DNA from: Lichenostomus cassidix
Taxonomy: Eukaryota; Chordata; Aves; Passeriformes; Meliphagidae
NCBI GenBank assembly: GCA_008360975.2
Contig: CM039182.1
Coordinates: 85,529,405-85,593,404 of the forward strand
Direction of reading: 5' to 3'
DNA length: 64,000 nucleotides
Below, one piece after another: positions 1-12,270 of the stretch. Under the pieces are notes generated by a model that saw nothing but the letters and a program-made list of their open reading frames with translations, had not been told where the DNA came from and did no database searches. Numbering within the stretch: the stretch's first letter is position 1; the number at the start of each line of letters is the position of its first letter. The position numbers and the translations under genes were made by a program.

Positions 1-2639
1 CAGCATTGGTTGAATTCTGTTTTACCTTAAATCTAGTGGGTGAGGATGCACATTTAAGCCCGCCAGTGACTGCACACTGATGTCAGTGAGCGAGGCTTGG
101 GATGTGCAAACTGGAGGTGAACTCCAAAAACAGATGTAAGACTGCTTCACACCGATGGCGTTCTGCTGAGGTCACTAATGGTATACTGGTACCATGTAAG
201 AAAGATGAGAATCACCTTTGCTTTAGACAAGAAACTCACATCATGAATTCACAAGTTAAAAAAAGGGAGGAAAAAGGACTGGAGACCCCATTCTGGCCTT
301 GCCATTCTGGGAACAGATTAAAATTTCACTTACAGTGTGGACATTCCACCTTCTGACACAAGCTGTTTGTGGCAAAATACCCTTTTCATTTTTTTACCAG
401 CCCTCAAAGCATACTAATACTGAAATCACTTGGCTATGCATCTGAACATCACACAGATCTACGAAATTTCCAGCCTTTTTTGACTTCTATCTAATTCCTC
501 TGTGTTAGGGTGAAAATAGACCTTCAAGTCATGTTTCAGTACCTGAGTGAATCCCAGTGCAAGCAGCAAATTGGTCTTTGGCCTGTAAACTTTCTGCTCT
601 ATAAGGTCAAAGTTTGAGAACAGAGAGGGTAGGATTGATTTTCTGCTATTTTTCATGCTGAATGGGAGATGACCTTTAGGAATTTTTAACTGGCCCTTTT
701 AAGTCTGAAGACTTAAAGACAGGTAAAGAATGGTAAGGAGTAAATGCCATGATGGCTGAAGCAAAGACAGACGCATCAAAATAAGCACATTTGGCAGCCA
801 TGCACTGAATCCTGGGAGGAATGCTTGTGGTGAAATGAGGTGCTTGCCATACAGGTATAGCAGAGGTTAACGCAGGACAATTGTCTATAGTGTGTGGTTA
901 GCCCCAGCGGACAGCAAACTTCAGATTAAAACCAAGCAAAATACAAATTTGCAGTCATTGGGAGGGTAGGATTTTGGGTCATTTTCAGTACAAATCATAT
1001 ATTAATTGGAAGCAAGCATTGACTGCTTGGGGTGAGCAAAATTTCTTGATGATATCATCTGAAGTCTGTTGGCATGGTCCTGGTACCTTACAAGACCAAT
1101 GGAACTGACAGAACTCCAGCTCCTTCCTTATAAAAGTAGCACTACAGGCAGTTCTGGCAACCAATGCCTTCCTGTCCTGCCAAGTTCTTCGGACTCCTTT
1201 TCATATTCATGATGCCCAGGTGACTTTCTTGAGCATTTTGGAATATACAGAGTGGGAAGGGATGCTGAAAAGACATGTTGAGTAAAAGCAAAACAATATC
1301 TGTATCAACATGGAGAAATTACTGGGTTTATGTGATTAATTTTTGTGCATTGAAAACAATATAACTCTAAAGCATTGTTTTATTTTATTAGGATATGTAT
1401 TTATTTGCAGGAAATCTCATCTACATGTGCCATGAGGACTGCATTCAAACATACAACTGATCATCCTTCTTTCTTAAAATGCTTTAAACAATTCCTAGGT
1501 CAGACAATTGGATTATTTCATTCATTTATTCATGAAACAAGAATGACTTTGATCACAACTAAATAGACCTGATTCAACATACCAGGCAGTATCCAAGAAC
1601 TATACAATGAGGAATTGCTTCCCCATTATTTATATATGCTTTTATTATTCCTCTTTTTTCCCCCTTCATCTTAGCCATGAACAGACAATGGGAGGACAAT
1701 TAGATCATCTGAATTGCTGATGATCAGTACCATCATTGTATGCAAGCTGAAAATGTCAGCAAGTGCTAAATTTACATCACTGATACAAAATTTCCCTTGG
1801 GGGACAACTTTCTGCTATTTTCTGCCTGGACCACAGTGTATTACTATGGCCAGGTGATAGCAGAGGTTGTTGTCAGGTACAGAAGTTTACTTCAGGCATT
1901 TCATAGCAGTGGAGTTCCTTTCTGCAAAGCTAAACAGCTTATATGTATCTTAACAGTGAATCATGCATGTGCACCCATCTTGTCATCATACAGAAGAATT
2001 CTCCAGACCACAGCATTGTTATGAACACTTCATTGAATCTGTACACTTTCTTTGAGGAGTGTTTAAAAATTAATTTCTACTTATACTACGAAACTTAGTG
2101 AAGGAATTCTAGTACATAATGGTTACATAACAAGTTTCTTAAAAGGACTATGCAGGTCTTGGATTTCTTCCACTCTGATTTTCAAGCAGTCTTTGACAAA
2201 CCACCTTGAAAATAATAATGTATTTTATGACACTTTTTATTCTCAGAACAATATAGTACTGTTACTGTTGGGTATCCACTGCAAGGTCAATACAGTAGGG
2301 TGCAAGAATTCACAAAATTTATGGAATTTAGAGGCAATTCTTTAATCCAGCTTCTGGATGTATCAGGCACAGGAGGTGCCTCTGCTGGATTATCTGTGTG
2401 GATAAGGAAATAGTAGTTCGAGATGTGATACTCAACAACAATCTCAGCTGTGATTATCCATGAGAGGATAGGGATTAGGACCCCTTCAATATTGGCAGGA
2501 AGGGGGAAACTATGGGTTACCTGCTAGTCAGCCTAAACTCAGTCTCCAGGTAGTTTATGGAGCAAATTCTCCTTGAAAATGCATCCAGGAACATGAAGAT
2601 CTAGCTCATAGTATCACACAGTATCCCACAGTATGTTTC

Positions 2640-3335
2640 TAGGGAATCAGTGAGACATAGGACTAGAGAAGCTGGCTACTGAGCAGTGAAAAATGGCTGG
2701 ATCACCAGGCTGCAAGGTTTGTGATCAGTAGTACAAAGCTCAACAGATGTTCAGCCACTGGGTGTGCCCCACTGGAGGTACCTGAGGCCAACACCAGGAT
2801 CAGTACTGGGTAATGCCGAAGAATGACCTGGGCAAGGAGACAGCACACACCCCCAGAAAGTTTGCAGTTAACAGCACACTGGTGGCTGGATGGTGAGGTG
2901 AGGGAAATCACTCCATGCACTGGTGGGTAGGGCAGCCATTTGGATGCCAGAAATGTCACGAAGCTCTAGAGAGAAAAGTGCACAGTCCTGGGGCTCTGCA
3001 ATGCAGGCGCTGTGGACTGCTGGGGCTGTGGAGTGCTGGCTGAGGAGAAGCTCTGCAGGAAAGGACTTTCAAGTGCTAGAGGCAGACAGTAGAAGAGGCA
3101 TAAATAAGGAGGATGGAGGATTATCCCATACTGGGTAGTATTACTGCACCATGGCCAGGCCAAGGGAAAAGCCTTCTGCTTGGCACTTGGGAGACCATGC
3201 TTGGAGAACTGCCTGGCTTTGGGTCCCCCAGTAGAAAGAGAAAAGAAAAAAACTGGGGGAGTTTCATAAAGATACACAAGGATGATCAAGATGAGATACA
3301 GAGACAAGGGGCTTGTCATTCTTTGGCTTGATGGA
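2640..3335 (+). mobile_element. CR1 LINE fragment, internal ORF2 region, decayed
   Basis: The + strand follows the C-terminal reverse-transcriptase part of CR1: a segment like 'gtgaaaaatggctggat' is followed by a region corresponding to the GVPQGSVLGP / DDL block and then the 'vhfwap'-like block near 3,200. Many indels break every frame, so it is an old copy. The ends are approximate, and no intact 3' tail is seen. Confidence 0.6.
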
Positions 3336-5339
3336 AAGAAAGCTATAGAAGGATCTAATTTCAGTCTTCCTTTACAAAGGAGGCAGCTCCACGCTCTTTT
3401 GGAAGTGCACAGGGAGAGGCCGAAAGGTTATAAATGAGTCGCAGGAAAAACAAGCAGATAGGAATGAAACTGTATCAGCTATTTCTAAACCACTAGTGAC
3501 ACCTAGTTTCCAAGAAAAATACCAGTAGCTACATTAGCACTGCAACTTGGAAAAATGCATCCAATTGCACTTACAACACTACAGGGCTTGGTAATTCGAA
3601 AGTTCTGCATAGCATAACCCCAAACGAATAGGCTCTGACAATAAAAATATGTGCATTAAATCAGTGCTTCAATAAGGGACACAGAGCTTGCAGATGTGGC
3701 CTCTCAGTGAAAGGCACTGATCCTATGACCTATCAGACATTTTGCCATGTCTGTGCTGTCTGGCTACATCACTGGCTTTTCATTGAGGACTGACTCCCTG
3801 ACTGTTCCCACTTTGTAAATATTGATGTGCTCTCAGAAAAGCTCTCGGGTGACACCATTTGGCTCCTCAGGTGAAAAGTCTTGTGGAAGCAGCTTACTCA
3901 CATGCAAGTCCTATTCTCACAGGCAGAAGGGATGCAGTTGAGTCAGGTCTGGTGTGACCTGCCCTGCTTACGGCACTCTACAGACACTGCAGTACTGGGA
4001 AGACCATGAGCCTCCTTTCCCTCACACTGTCCCCAGTTCAAGTTAAAACAAAAGCAAAGCAAATGGACACTCTGAGTGCTGGAGGACTACATGAGAAAAG
4101 ATCAGAATCCCCTTTCTGGGACAAGAGCAAACACCTGGCAAACATATTAGTTTGAAAATTTTTGTTTCTTGGGGACATAAAGGTGTAGGTACGCAACACA
4201 GCTCACAGGCTGTGACAGCCAGAAGAGGGGAAACAGCAGGCACTGCCTGTGGGCAGCCACAGTTTCCCAGCATTGCTGCAGTACTCTCAGCTACAGCATC
4301 CTTGTCTACCTGCCAAACTTTCCTGTCCCCTGCTCCCCATTTACCAAGAGTAGTAAGAATCCCACTTCCATAAAAATGAGAGGCTTTAATTAGGCAGCAG
4401 TGTTAGCTGTGAGAGGGTAGGAGAATCACCTAGCAAAAAAAGCATATGGTGGCCTTGGACCACTACCAGACAATGACAGCGTGTCTGGTCATCACTTTAT
4501 GAACTGCAGCTGCCTGAAGAAACATGGACTTTCCATTGAATTTACAGCTTGCTCCTGCACACAGCTGCTTATCCATCACCAGCTCTGGCTTGGTTTTGAG
4601 TCAGATATGGCAACACAACGGTACAGAGACCAAGTACCATGTCATTAACAATGACTGGCAAAATTACTGTGCTTGAATCATGTTCCAAAAGGTGTTGCAA
4701 GGGCAAACTGAGAGCTCCTACTGCCTGCACAATCTCTCTTCATAAAGTCTCATTTATTGTTCTTTCCTCAAAGCATGGGCTCAAAAATACAGTTTTACAA
4801 TGAACAAATAAACATCCGTTGGGAACAGTCACCTAGCACTCTGGCAGTGCTCAAGTGTCTTTTCAGTTTAAGGAAGACAAAAGAGTGAGTATGCATGAAA
4901 AAATATACGCATTTTATTTTTGAACCCACACACATTTGAGAAAACTATGTCTACTAAAGTAATTGATGTTTTTGACAACATAACTGATAGCTAGCACATA
5001 GAATATATGGCTGATGGCTGTGTAGTAACAATTCTAATAGCAGACCTGTCCATCCTACTCTGCTTGCTCACTGACCAGTAGGAGTTTGAGGGTAAGCACA
5101 TGCCAGAAGACAACGAGTACCCTCTCTACTAAAGGATCACACTGACATTCAAGTTAACCTGGGGCTGGGCTCTACATGATAGGAGAGTATCATGTGCAGC
5201 TGCACAGCCTATTGTGCTATGTGGATCCAACTGATGAAAGCTCAGCAAACTTGAACTTGTACAAGTACAAACCAAACTGTAAAGCTATATCACAAATGTG
5301 AATAGTGTAGTACAGCGACATAGTCTGGAGCATTACTTC

Positions 5340-5840
5340 ACCACTCCTGTTCAAAGCAGGTGCCACCATGTGATCAAACCACAGCGGTAAGAATTTTATC
5401 CAGTCTAGTCTTGAAAATACTCAAGGATGCAAAACCTTCCTAAGCAACCTGTTCCGCTGTCTGACCATCCCTGTGGTGAAAGAACTTTCTCATTCTATCC
5501 ATCGGAATTGGAACTTCATTTCAGTTTCTCACTGCTGTTTGTCAGTCTCCCATCATATACGTCCATGAATCACTCCATTTTCTGTTTATCTCCTTGTAGG
5601 TACTGGAAAGCTGCCATTATGTTGCACCAAAGCCTTCACTTCTCCAGGTTAAAAAGAGCCAAATTTCTGCTGTCTCCTCATCTGGTTTCTGTGTTACAAC
5701 CATCTGACCATCATGGTGGCCTTTGGCTGGACTTCCTCAAGCTTATAAATATTTTTCCAATGCTAGGGGAGGCCAAAACTGAATTCACTATTCCAGACGG
5801 GGTTGAACAAATGTGAAGTAAAGGTGAGTAAGTGCTTTCT
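5340..5840 (-). mobile_element. CR1 LINE fragment, antisense, decayed
   Basis: Read on the - strand this matches the 3' half of CR1. On the + strand one sees the usual antisense landmarks in order: a stretch equivalent to 'tctccaggttaaaaagagcc', a 'ggcctttggctggacttcctc' segment and a 'ggccaaaactgaattcactattccag' segment, counterparts of the RT C-terminal coding region. A 129-codon frame across it (5,427-5,816 +) is an antisense accident. Ends are approximate. Confidence 0.6.
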
Positions 5841-8800
5841 TCAGCCCTCTGGCTGTGCTTGTGGTAGTACAGCATAGTATGCTGGTAGCAACCAGCTCCA
5901 CAACCAGGAGCTGAGTACATAGCAAGAAAACTACAGCGTCTGCTTCCTACAGTTAAATGGCTTCCAGAACATTGTGTTCCTCTAATAGATCACAAAGGTG
6001 AATCAGCCCATCTCCGATGATTTAAAGTCAAATTTAAATTTGCATTTTTTGTAATTTCAAGGTGGTTCTTCACACAGTGTGTCAATATATTGCAGTGGTT
6101 TCAATTTCCCTGAAAGATAACATTATTTATTGTCAAGAATGTGCTTTTTTACTTTTCTGCAGTGACTAAGAGCTATATGCACTCTAGGGCACATATTAAT
6201 GATCCATTAATATATGGCTCAGATGTTTAAAATTACTCAGCCTAATGTTTTGTGCCTTTCTGCACACCTGAGTTAATACATACCCTGGAGTGCTTTCCTG
6301 CTTAGTTACAGCACTCTCTACTGCAAAAAAATGGGATTTGATTGCATCCATATATTAATCATAGTGTATGTTTACATAGTATGACTTCACTTAATAGCCT
6401 AATGATGAAGAAGCCGGATGTACATAACTGTCTGGCTGAATGCCTGACTTAGGGAAAAAGGAAGGCTTTCCACAAACATTTTCACATCTCCACAGAGGGC
6501 CAAAGAAATCACAGAAATGCTGGGCATATTTTTTTTAGATTGTTCAATCTATCTTTCTGCACAATATATGGGAATGCTTTGCTGGATCATATATACATAT
6601 CTCAGAGAGTGGTTTTTGTTAATCTCCTAAGTAGCAAATAATTTCTGTCTTTAATGAATTACATTAAAAGGTGAAGTGCTTAGTGGCAGGAACTCATGTA
6701 AATGCACGATTAATCACCCTGAGGTTTTTGGCTCCAGTAGGCAGCTCCTTTAAGTTACTTCAGAGGGCTTCTTCCTTCCATTTAAGCTTTCTTTTGTTCT
6801 CTCCTCCTGCAGGACTTCACAATGTTCATTTTGTGGTGGTTTTGGATTTTGTTTGGGGTTTTTTTTTTTAAATAAATGGATTTATTTATTTATAATTTCT
6901 GTCAAGGTTATGCCCTCTTGTTTTTCAGATAAAAAATGATGTTAGGTGTTTCTGAATAAATTACCCAGATGAATTACCAATGCTCAGTCAAGAATCACTT
7001 TACAGATATACTTCATGTCTTCTTTTCATGTATCTCCATTTTTCATGTTCTTATTGTGGTAAGGAAGTAGGATCATTTACACAGAATTAGGTTGTGAGAT
7101 GCACAAACATATTGTGAAAGATGGAAAAATATTTTTAAATATGAAACTTCAGAAGCTGTTATATTTGATGGACCGGACACTTGGGAGAACAAAAAAGAAC
7201 TGCTCAGCCAGTGTTGTATTTTTGAGATCAGGTAGTGATGGTGTGCTAACACCAATTCTCAGGCAGAAAACACAACTAGAGAAATCTCATTTTTCCATTA
7301 AAATTTTTGCATCTCCTGGGTGAGACTATTTGAGAAAGAGATACAAAACAAAGTTTAAAATGAGAAAATGCCAGACTCATACAGAGAAAGATCTGAACTG
7401 TTCTGGTGCAAGAGCTGGTTTTAACTCAAATCCCACATAGCTGATGAGCAATATTTAGTAAACCAGCATATACACAGATTGTTGTAGTACCCTATGTAGT
7501 AGTGTAAAATAAGGGCTCCTAGAAAATTCCAGTGAAGCATAGAATATTACTAAGGATAAGAAACAAAAACCTGCAACCTGCACATAAAGTAAGAATGCTG
7601 TACAGCCTCTTGGTGACTGTAATTATGTCTTTGAACTACCTAGAGCCTCCCAGTCCCTTGTTCTACAAAAGACATCAAACAAGTACTTTATTCACAGTCA
7701 TTGTCTTACACTTGTATGTGGCTCCTTTCTCCCAGAGAGGGAGAACACAGCGGACTACCCAGACAGAAGGGAAGCAGTACAGAACTTTGTTCTTAGGAAT
7801 TCAGAGGGAAGATGCTATTACAGTTTGAACATAGGAATGGGCGGAAGAAAACTTGCCATCTGTCGACAGCTCCGCCCCTGTGGGTGTGGGTGAATTTTTT
7901 AAAGGCAGGTGAATAATGTATGAATTGTTTTTGAATGAAAGCTGAGGTTTTCCAAGCTCTGCAACAAATGAACCCTTCATTGTGCATGCTTCCTGTCTGA
8001 GAGTCACTTTGCTTTGAGGAAGTCTTGTGGCAAATTTCTATTCACTGACTGGATAAAGCATAGCTTTTAAATTAGGTTATTGATGTAAACACTTATTATT
8101 ACAAATTTAAAATGTGATATAATGATCTATGGGAAAAGTGAAATCTCTTTTGCTGTGTAGTCTATTATACAGTATATAACATAAGATAAATCTCTCAGTG
8201 TTCATACACATTTATTTACAAAAACAAAATACCAATCTCAGCGGGTTTATTATTTTTTTGTAAAATGTTCTGATAATCTGGGATGGAAGATGCAGAGGAA
8301 GGAGTCATAAACATTTTTACAAACATTACTAAAATTCTCCACCAATTTCCTTCTTTTCTTCCTTTTCTTATTACATTTACCATGTTAATTTTACTGTTCG
8401 TTGCTACATACTTTATAGTCTAGTCTTGGGTATGAGAGAAATAGTTTTTTTCATAGTTGCTCAAAAGTTTCTCCTGCTAAGATCAGAATATATATGACTC
8501 CAAGAAATTCTATTTGGATGCTGGCTACAAGAATACCATTAATATTTAATTTTTCTAATGAGTGCATCCATGTTTGCAAGCTCTGTCTTCATTATACTTC
8601 ACTGGTCAGTGCTGTTTAGTGCCAGAGTGTCCTCTGCTGTACATAGCAAAAATAGCAGTATGTTACAAGTTCTTTCATTCATTGTGATCAAAAGGCAGCA
8701 AATAAGAAATTCCGTAGGGATCTGTGCAACTTCTTATTTAAATTTCTCTGTCAAAAGCATTTTTGCAAAATCCTTTCTAGTTCTCCCCAAATCACTTATG

Positions 8801-9011
8801 CTACAGATGACTTTGTAAACAGTATTCACATTAAAACTTCCTAACACTCCCACCTTGCCCTCACCAAAGTTTTATGCTTAAAGAGAAGATTTCACTGAAA
8901 ACAAATATTAGGAAAATTGCCGAGAAAATACCTCTGGGACACCTTCTCTGAATGTCAGATATAAAATAGGGATAAACGTTTATGAAGTTTTAAAAAATAA
9001 AAGCTGTAAGT

Positions 9012-9850
9012 AGTGGCTGATACCCCAGAGTGTTATGCAGCCCTTCAGAAGGATCTCAACAGGTTGGTGAGATGGGCAGAGAACTGTCTGCAATTCAACA
9101 AAGACAAGTGCAGGGTCCTGTACCTGGGGAGGAATAACCCCAGGCACCAGCATAGGCTGGGGACTGACCTGCTAGAAAGCAGCTCTGTGGAGAAGGGTCA
9201 GGGGGTCCTGGTGGACAACAAGCTGTCCATGAGCCAGCAGAGGGTCCTGGGGGCTGAGAAGGCCAATGGTATCCTGGGGTGCACTAGGAAGAGCAGTGGC
9301 AGCAGGGAGGTGATCCTGCCCCTCTGCTCAGTCCTGATGAGGCCACATCTGGAGTGCTGTGTCCAGTTCTGGGCTCCTGAGTACAAGAGAAACATGGAGC
9401 TCCTGGAGCAGGTCCAGGAGAGGACAACAAAGGTGATTAAGGAACTGGAATATCTATCCTATGAGGAAAGGCTGAGGGAACTTGGCCTGCTCAGCCTTGA
9501 GATGACTGAGAGCAGACCTCATCAATGCATGTAAGTTATCTGAAGGGAGAGTGACAAGAGTGTGGATCCAGGCTCTTCTCAGTGGTGCTGAGCAACAGGA
9601 TACAAGGAAACTGGCAGAAACTGACACACAGGAAGGTCCACCTGGATATGAGGAATAACTGCTTTACTGTGCAGTGACTGAGCACTGGAACTGATTGCCC
9701 AGAGAAGTTGTGGAGTCTCCCTCACTGGAGATACTCAAGAATTGTCTGGACACAATCCTGTGCCATTTGCTCTGGGATGACCTGCTTGAGCCAGGAGGTG
9801 GGACCAGATGATCCACTGCGGTGCCTTCAATCTGAACAATTCTGTAAGAT
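9012..9850 (+). mobile_element. CR1 LINE, 5'-truncated, with partial ORF2 C-terminus
   Basis: A well-preserved 5'-truncated CR1. The frame at 9,013-9,534 encodes the end of ORF2 (reverse transcriptase C-terminal region), with recognisable blocks LGRNNP, EVILPLCSVLMRPHLE, VQFWAPEYK and EERLRELGLLSLE. The frame then breaks near 9,535, and the nucleotide match continues through the 'actggaactgattgcccag' block to about 9,850, without a clean octamer tail. The element cannot be autonomous. It is in the same orientation as the next CR1 and as RPRD1A. Confidence 0.85.
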
Positions 9851-10619
9851 ACTATACAAATATTTTTGTTCATAATTAGTGCTCTGCTCTTTGGTGAGGA
9901 CAAACTGGGTATATATAAGGTTATAAGAATACTCCATTTTAAAGGGTGGATAGTTAGCCATTGGCAGGATGTCCCAAGACTAAGGTATATGCATATTTTT
10001 CTAATTAATACACATGCAATTTTACAGAAAAATTAAAAAATACTGACAACTGCAGTCATAATTATTAGCTACAGAAACAGGATTCAGGATAGACCTGTAG
10101 GATTTAAGGCAGATAGCTCTCTGAAAATGGCAGTCAGTTGGTAATGTTTAAAATAAAAAACAATGTGAGATGTTTCTCAAAATGACAGCAGGGAAGGTTA
10201 GAAATGCTCACATCAGGACTAGAAACGCTACTTATGTTAAGTAGCACAGAGTACCTTCCTTATTCAGAGAATCCTTGAAAAATGACCAAAGAAGATATGA
10301 GAAAAAATCTAGGAAAGAATGCAAAGGCAAGCAGAAAACGATTTTTATTCATTATTTCAAAAAAAGCAGAAGTAGCGAGAATTCAATAAAGCTCTAACGA
10401 ACAGGTTTGGAACAACTAAGAGGAAGCATTTTTTTGCATGTAATCTTGTCAGAGAACAGTGGAATTTTGTCACACAATACTGTCAAAGCCAGAAATTAAA
10501 AATAAAAGAGACATATAATAAATAAAGAACATATACAAGAAATAAATGAGGCCAGATACTCTTGTGGAGTATGTGTCTACCTGCAAATATGAAATACCAT
10601 ACACCCAGTGTCACAGTAA

Positions 10620-11335
10620 GTGCCTGGGGAGGAATAACCCCAAGTACCAGCACTGGAAAGCAACTCTGTGGAGAAGGACCTGGGAGTCTTGGTCAATGAC
10701 AGATGAACCATGAGCCAGAAGTGCCATTGTGGCCAGGAGTGCCAATGGGATCCTGGGGTGCAATGGGAAGAGTGTGGCCAGCAGGTTGAGGGAGGTGATC
10801 CTTCCCCTCTACTCAGCCCTGGTGAGGCCACATCTGCAGTGCTGTGTCCAGTTCTGGGCTCCTCAGTACGAGAAAGACAAGGAGCTACTAGAGAGAGTCC
10901 AGCAGAGGCCACAGAGATGATTTGGGATCTGGAGCATCTCTCTGATGCCGAGAGACTCAGGGAGTTGGGCTGATTTAGTCTGGACAAGAGAAGCTTGAGA
11001 GGAGATCTCATCAACACAAATATCTCAGAAGCAGGTGCCAAGAGGGTAGTGTCGAGTCTTTTCAGAGGCACCCAGCGGCAGGACAAGGAGCAATGGCCAT
11101 AAATTAAAACACAAGAAGATCCACTTCAACCTGAGGTAGAACTTCGTGTTGAGGGTGTCAGAGCACAGGAACAGGCTGCCAGGGACATTATGGAGTCTCC
11201 CTCTCTGGAGCCATTCCAAAGCCACCAGGACACATGCCTGTGCAATCTGCCCTAAATGACCCTGCCTTGGCAGGGAGGTTGGACTGGACGATCTGCGGAG
11301 GTCCCTTCAAGCCACAAAGATTCTGTGATTCTGTT
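10620..11335 (+). mobile_element. CR1 LINE, 5'-truncated, intact 3' tail
   Basis: Similar family to the copy at 9,012: it starts at the same 'ctggggaggaataacccca' block. It retains ORF2 remnants in two frames ([35 protein letters not shown] near 10,780-10,910), showing frameshifts. The 3' end reads through 'ggttggactggacgatctg' to two octamers 'gattctgtgattctgt' ending at 11,335, the characteristic CR1 terminus. It lies about 110 bp before the promoter minisatellite. Confidence 0.88.
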
Positions 11336-11445
11336 AAACCTGCAGGGTGAAAGAAGCCGTTAGGCCTAGGCTGCCTCAGGGGGGTCTGATTTGCATTTGC
11401 GTTTTTATGTTATTTCCAAGGGCACAACGTCGACGGCCCCACGGC

Positions 11446-11662
11446 TGAGGTATCCCATCCTTGAGGAACCCCATCCTTGAGGAACCCCATCCTTGAGGAA
11501 CCCCATCCTTGAGGAACCCCATCCCTTGAGGGGCCCCATCCCTTGAGGAGCCCCATCCCTTGAGGAGCCCCATCCTTCAGCAAGCCCATCCCTTGAGGAG
11601 CCCCATCCTTCAGCAGCCCCATCCTTCAGCAGCCCCATCCTTCAGCAAGCCCACCCCTCAGG
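11446..11662. repeat. 16-17 bp minisatellite at the RPRD1A promoter edge
   Basis: About 13 tandem copies of a 16- or 17-bp unit. Two unit types are seen: a 'ccttgaggaaccccat' type (first eight copies, plus one later) and a 'ccttcagcagccccat' type (mostly the last copies). The first copies are nearly identical, so the array expanded recently or is being homogenised. It lies between a CR1 tail and the CpG island, roughly 275 bp upstream of the RPRD1A start codon. The open frames it gives on the - strand (Gly/Leu/Lys/Asp-rich) follow from the repeat and are not genes. Confidence 0.93.
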
Positions 11663-12270
11663 CTCCCTTCCCGCCGGTCCCGCCCCAGCACCGCCCCCCG
11701 GCTGGCGCCCGGCCGGAAGTGAGGGCACAGGCAAGGGGGCGTGGCCGCGCTGCTCTCCACGGGCCTGGGCCGCCGCCATTTTGTTGGCGCCGGGCGCTGG
11801 CGGCGGGGCGGGAAGGGAAGGGAAGGGCCGGGAATCGCCCGTCGGCTCCTCCCTCGTCGGGGCCGAGAGGCGGGGACTGAGCGCGGCCCGGCCGGGACGG
11901 GACGAGACGGAGCGGCGGGGCCCAACGCGGCGCAGCGATGTCGGCGTTCTCGGAGGCGGCGCTGGAGCGGAAGCTTTCGGAGCTGAGCAACTCGCAGCAG
12001 AGCGTGCAAACGCTGAGCCTGTGGCTCATCCACCACCGCAAGCACTCGGCGCTCATCGTCAGCGTGTGGGAGCGGGAGCTGCGCAAAGGTGAGGCCGGGG
12101 CCGGGCAGGGCCCCTCGGAGCGCCCCGGGGCGGAGGCGGAGGCGGCTGGCCGTGCTCGGGGTGCGGCTGGCCGCGGGAGGAGGATGGCGGCGGGGCTGCT
12201 CGGCCTGCGGAGCCGGGGGAGAGGGAGGGTGGGCCTCAGCGGATGGGGAGAGAGGAACTGTTGTGGCCAG
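11640..12270. promoter_or_regulatory. RPRD1A: CpG island promoter of RPRD1A
   Basis: A very GC-rich, CpG-dense block in an otherwise AT-rich region, covering the 5' flank, exon 1 and the start of intron 1. It contains an ETS/GABP-like CCGGAAGT at 11,713-11,720 and a YY1-like GCCGCCATTTTG at 11,772-11,783. Both are typical of TATA-less housekeeping promoters. The transcription start is not determined; the YY1-like element at about -160 from the ATG suggests it lies nearby. Confidence 0.85.
11938..12088 (+). CDS. RPRD1A: RPRD1A coding exon 1 (CID N-terminus)
   Basis: Encodes residues 1-50 plus one base, starting MSAFSEAALERKLSEL and ending WERELRK, then a GTGAGG donor. This is the first helices of the CTD-interacting domain. 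The ATG context is gcagcgATGt, with G at -3. Residues 38-39 are Ala-Leu where the human protein has Arg-Pro, next to the start of a CID helix; the change is discussed in the findings. The exon has very high GC, as expected inside the island. Confidence 0.96.

Larger units (their letters stand above)
1..11400. other. Intergenic region upstream of RPRD1A
   Basis: AT-rich non-coding DNA. All open frames here are short, lack homology I recognise, or lie inside CR1 LINE fragments, which are listed separately (about 2,640-3,335, 5,340-5,840, 9,012-9,850 and 10,620-11,335). In mammals the next gene in this direction is SLC39A6; no exon of it can be recognised in this stretch, so its 3' end must lie beyond the window or be an unrecognisable UTR. 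Confidence 0.7.

Noticed and set aside
5427..5816. 129-codon frame on the + strand
   Set aside because: Antisense to an old CR1 fragment; no recognisable host protein similarity.
9013..9534. 173-codon frame as a host gene
   Set aside because: It is the C-terminal part of CR1 LINE ORF2, 5'-truncated and broken.
11376..11638. Repetitive Gly/Leu/Lys/Asp proteins on the - strand
   Set aside because: Translations of the 16-17 bp minisatellite in three frames. The unit length is not a multiple of three and there is no promoter or homology evidence.
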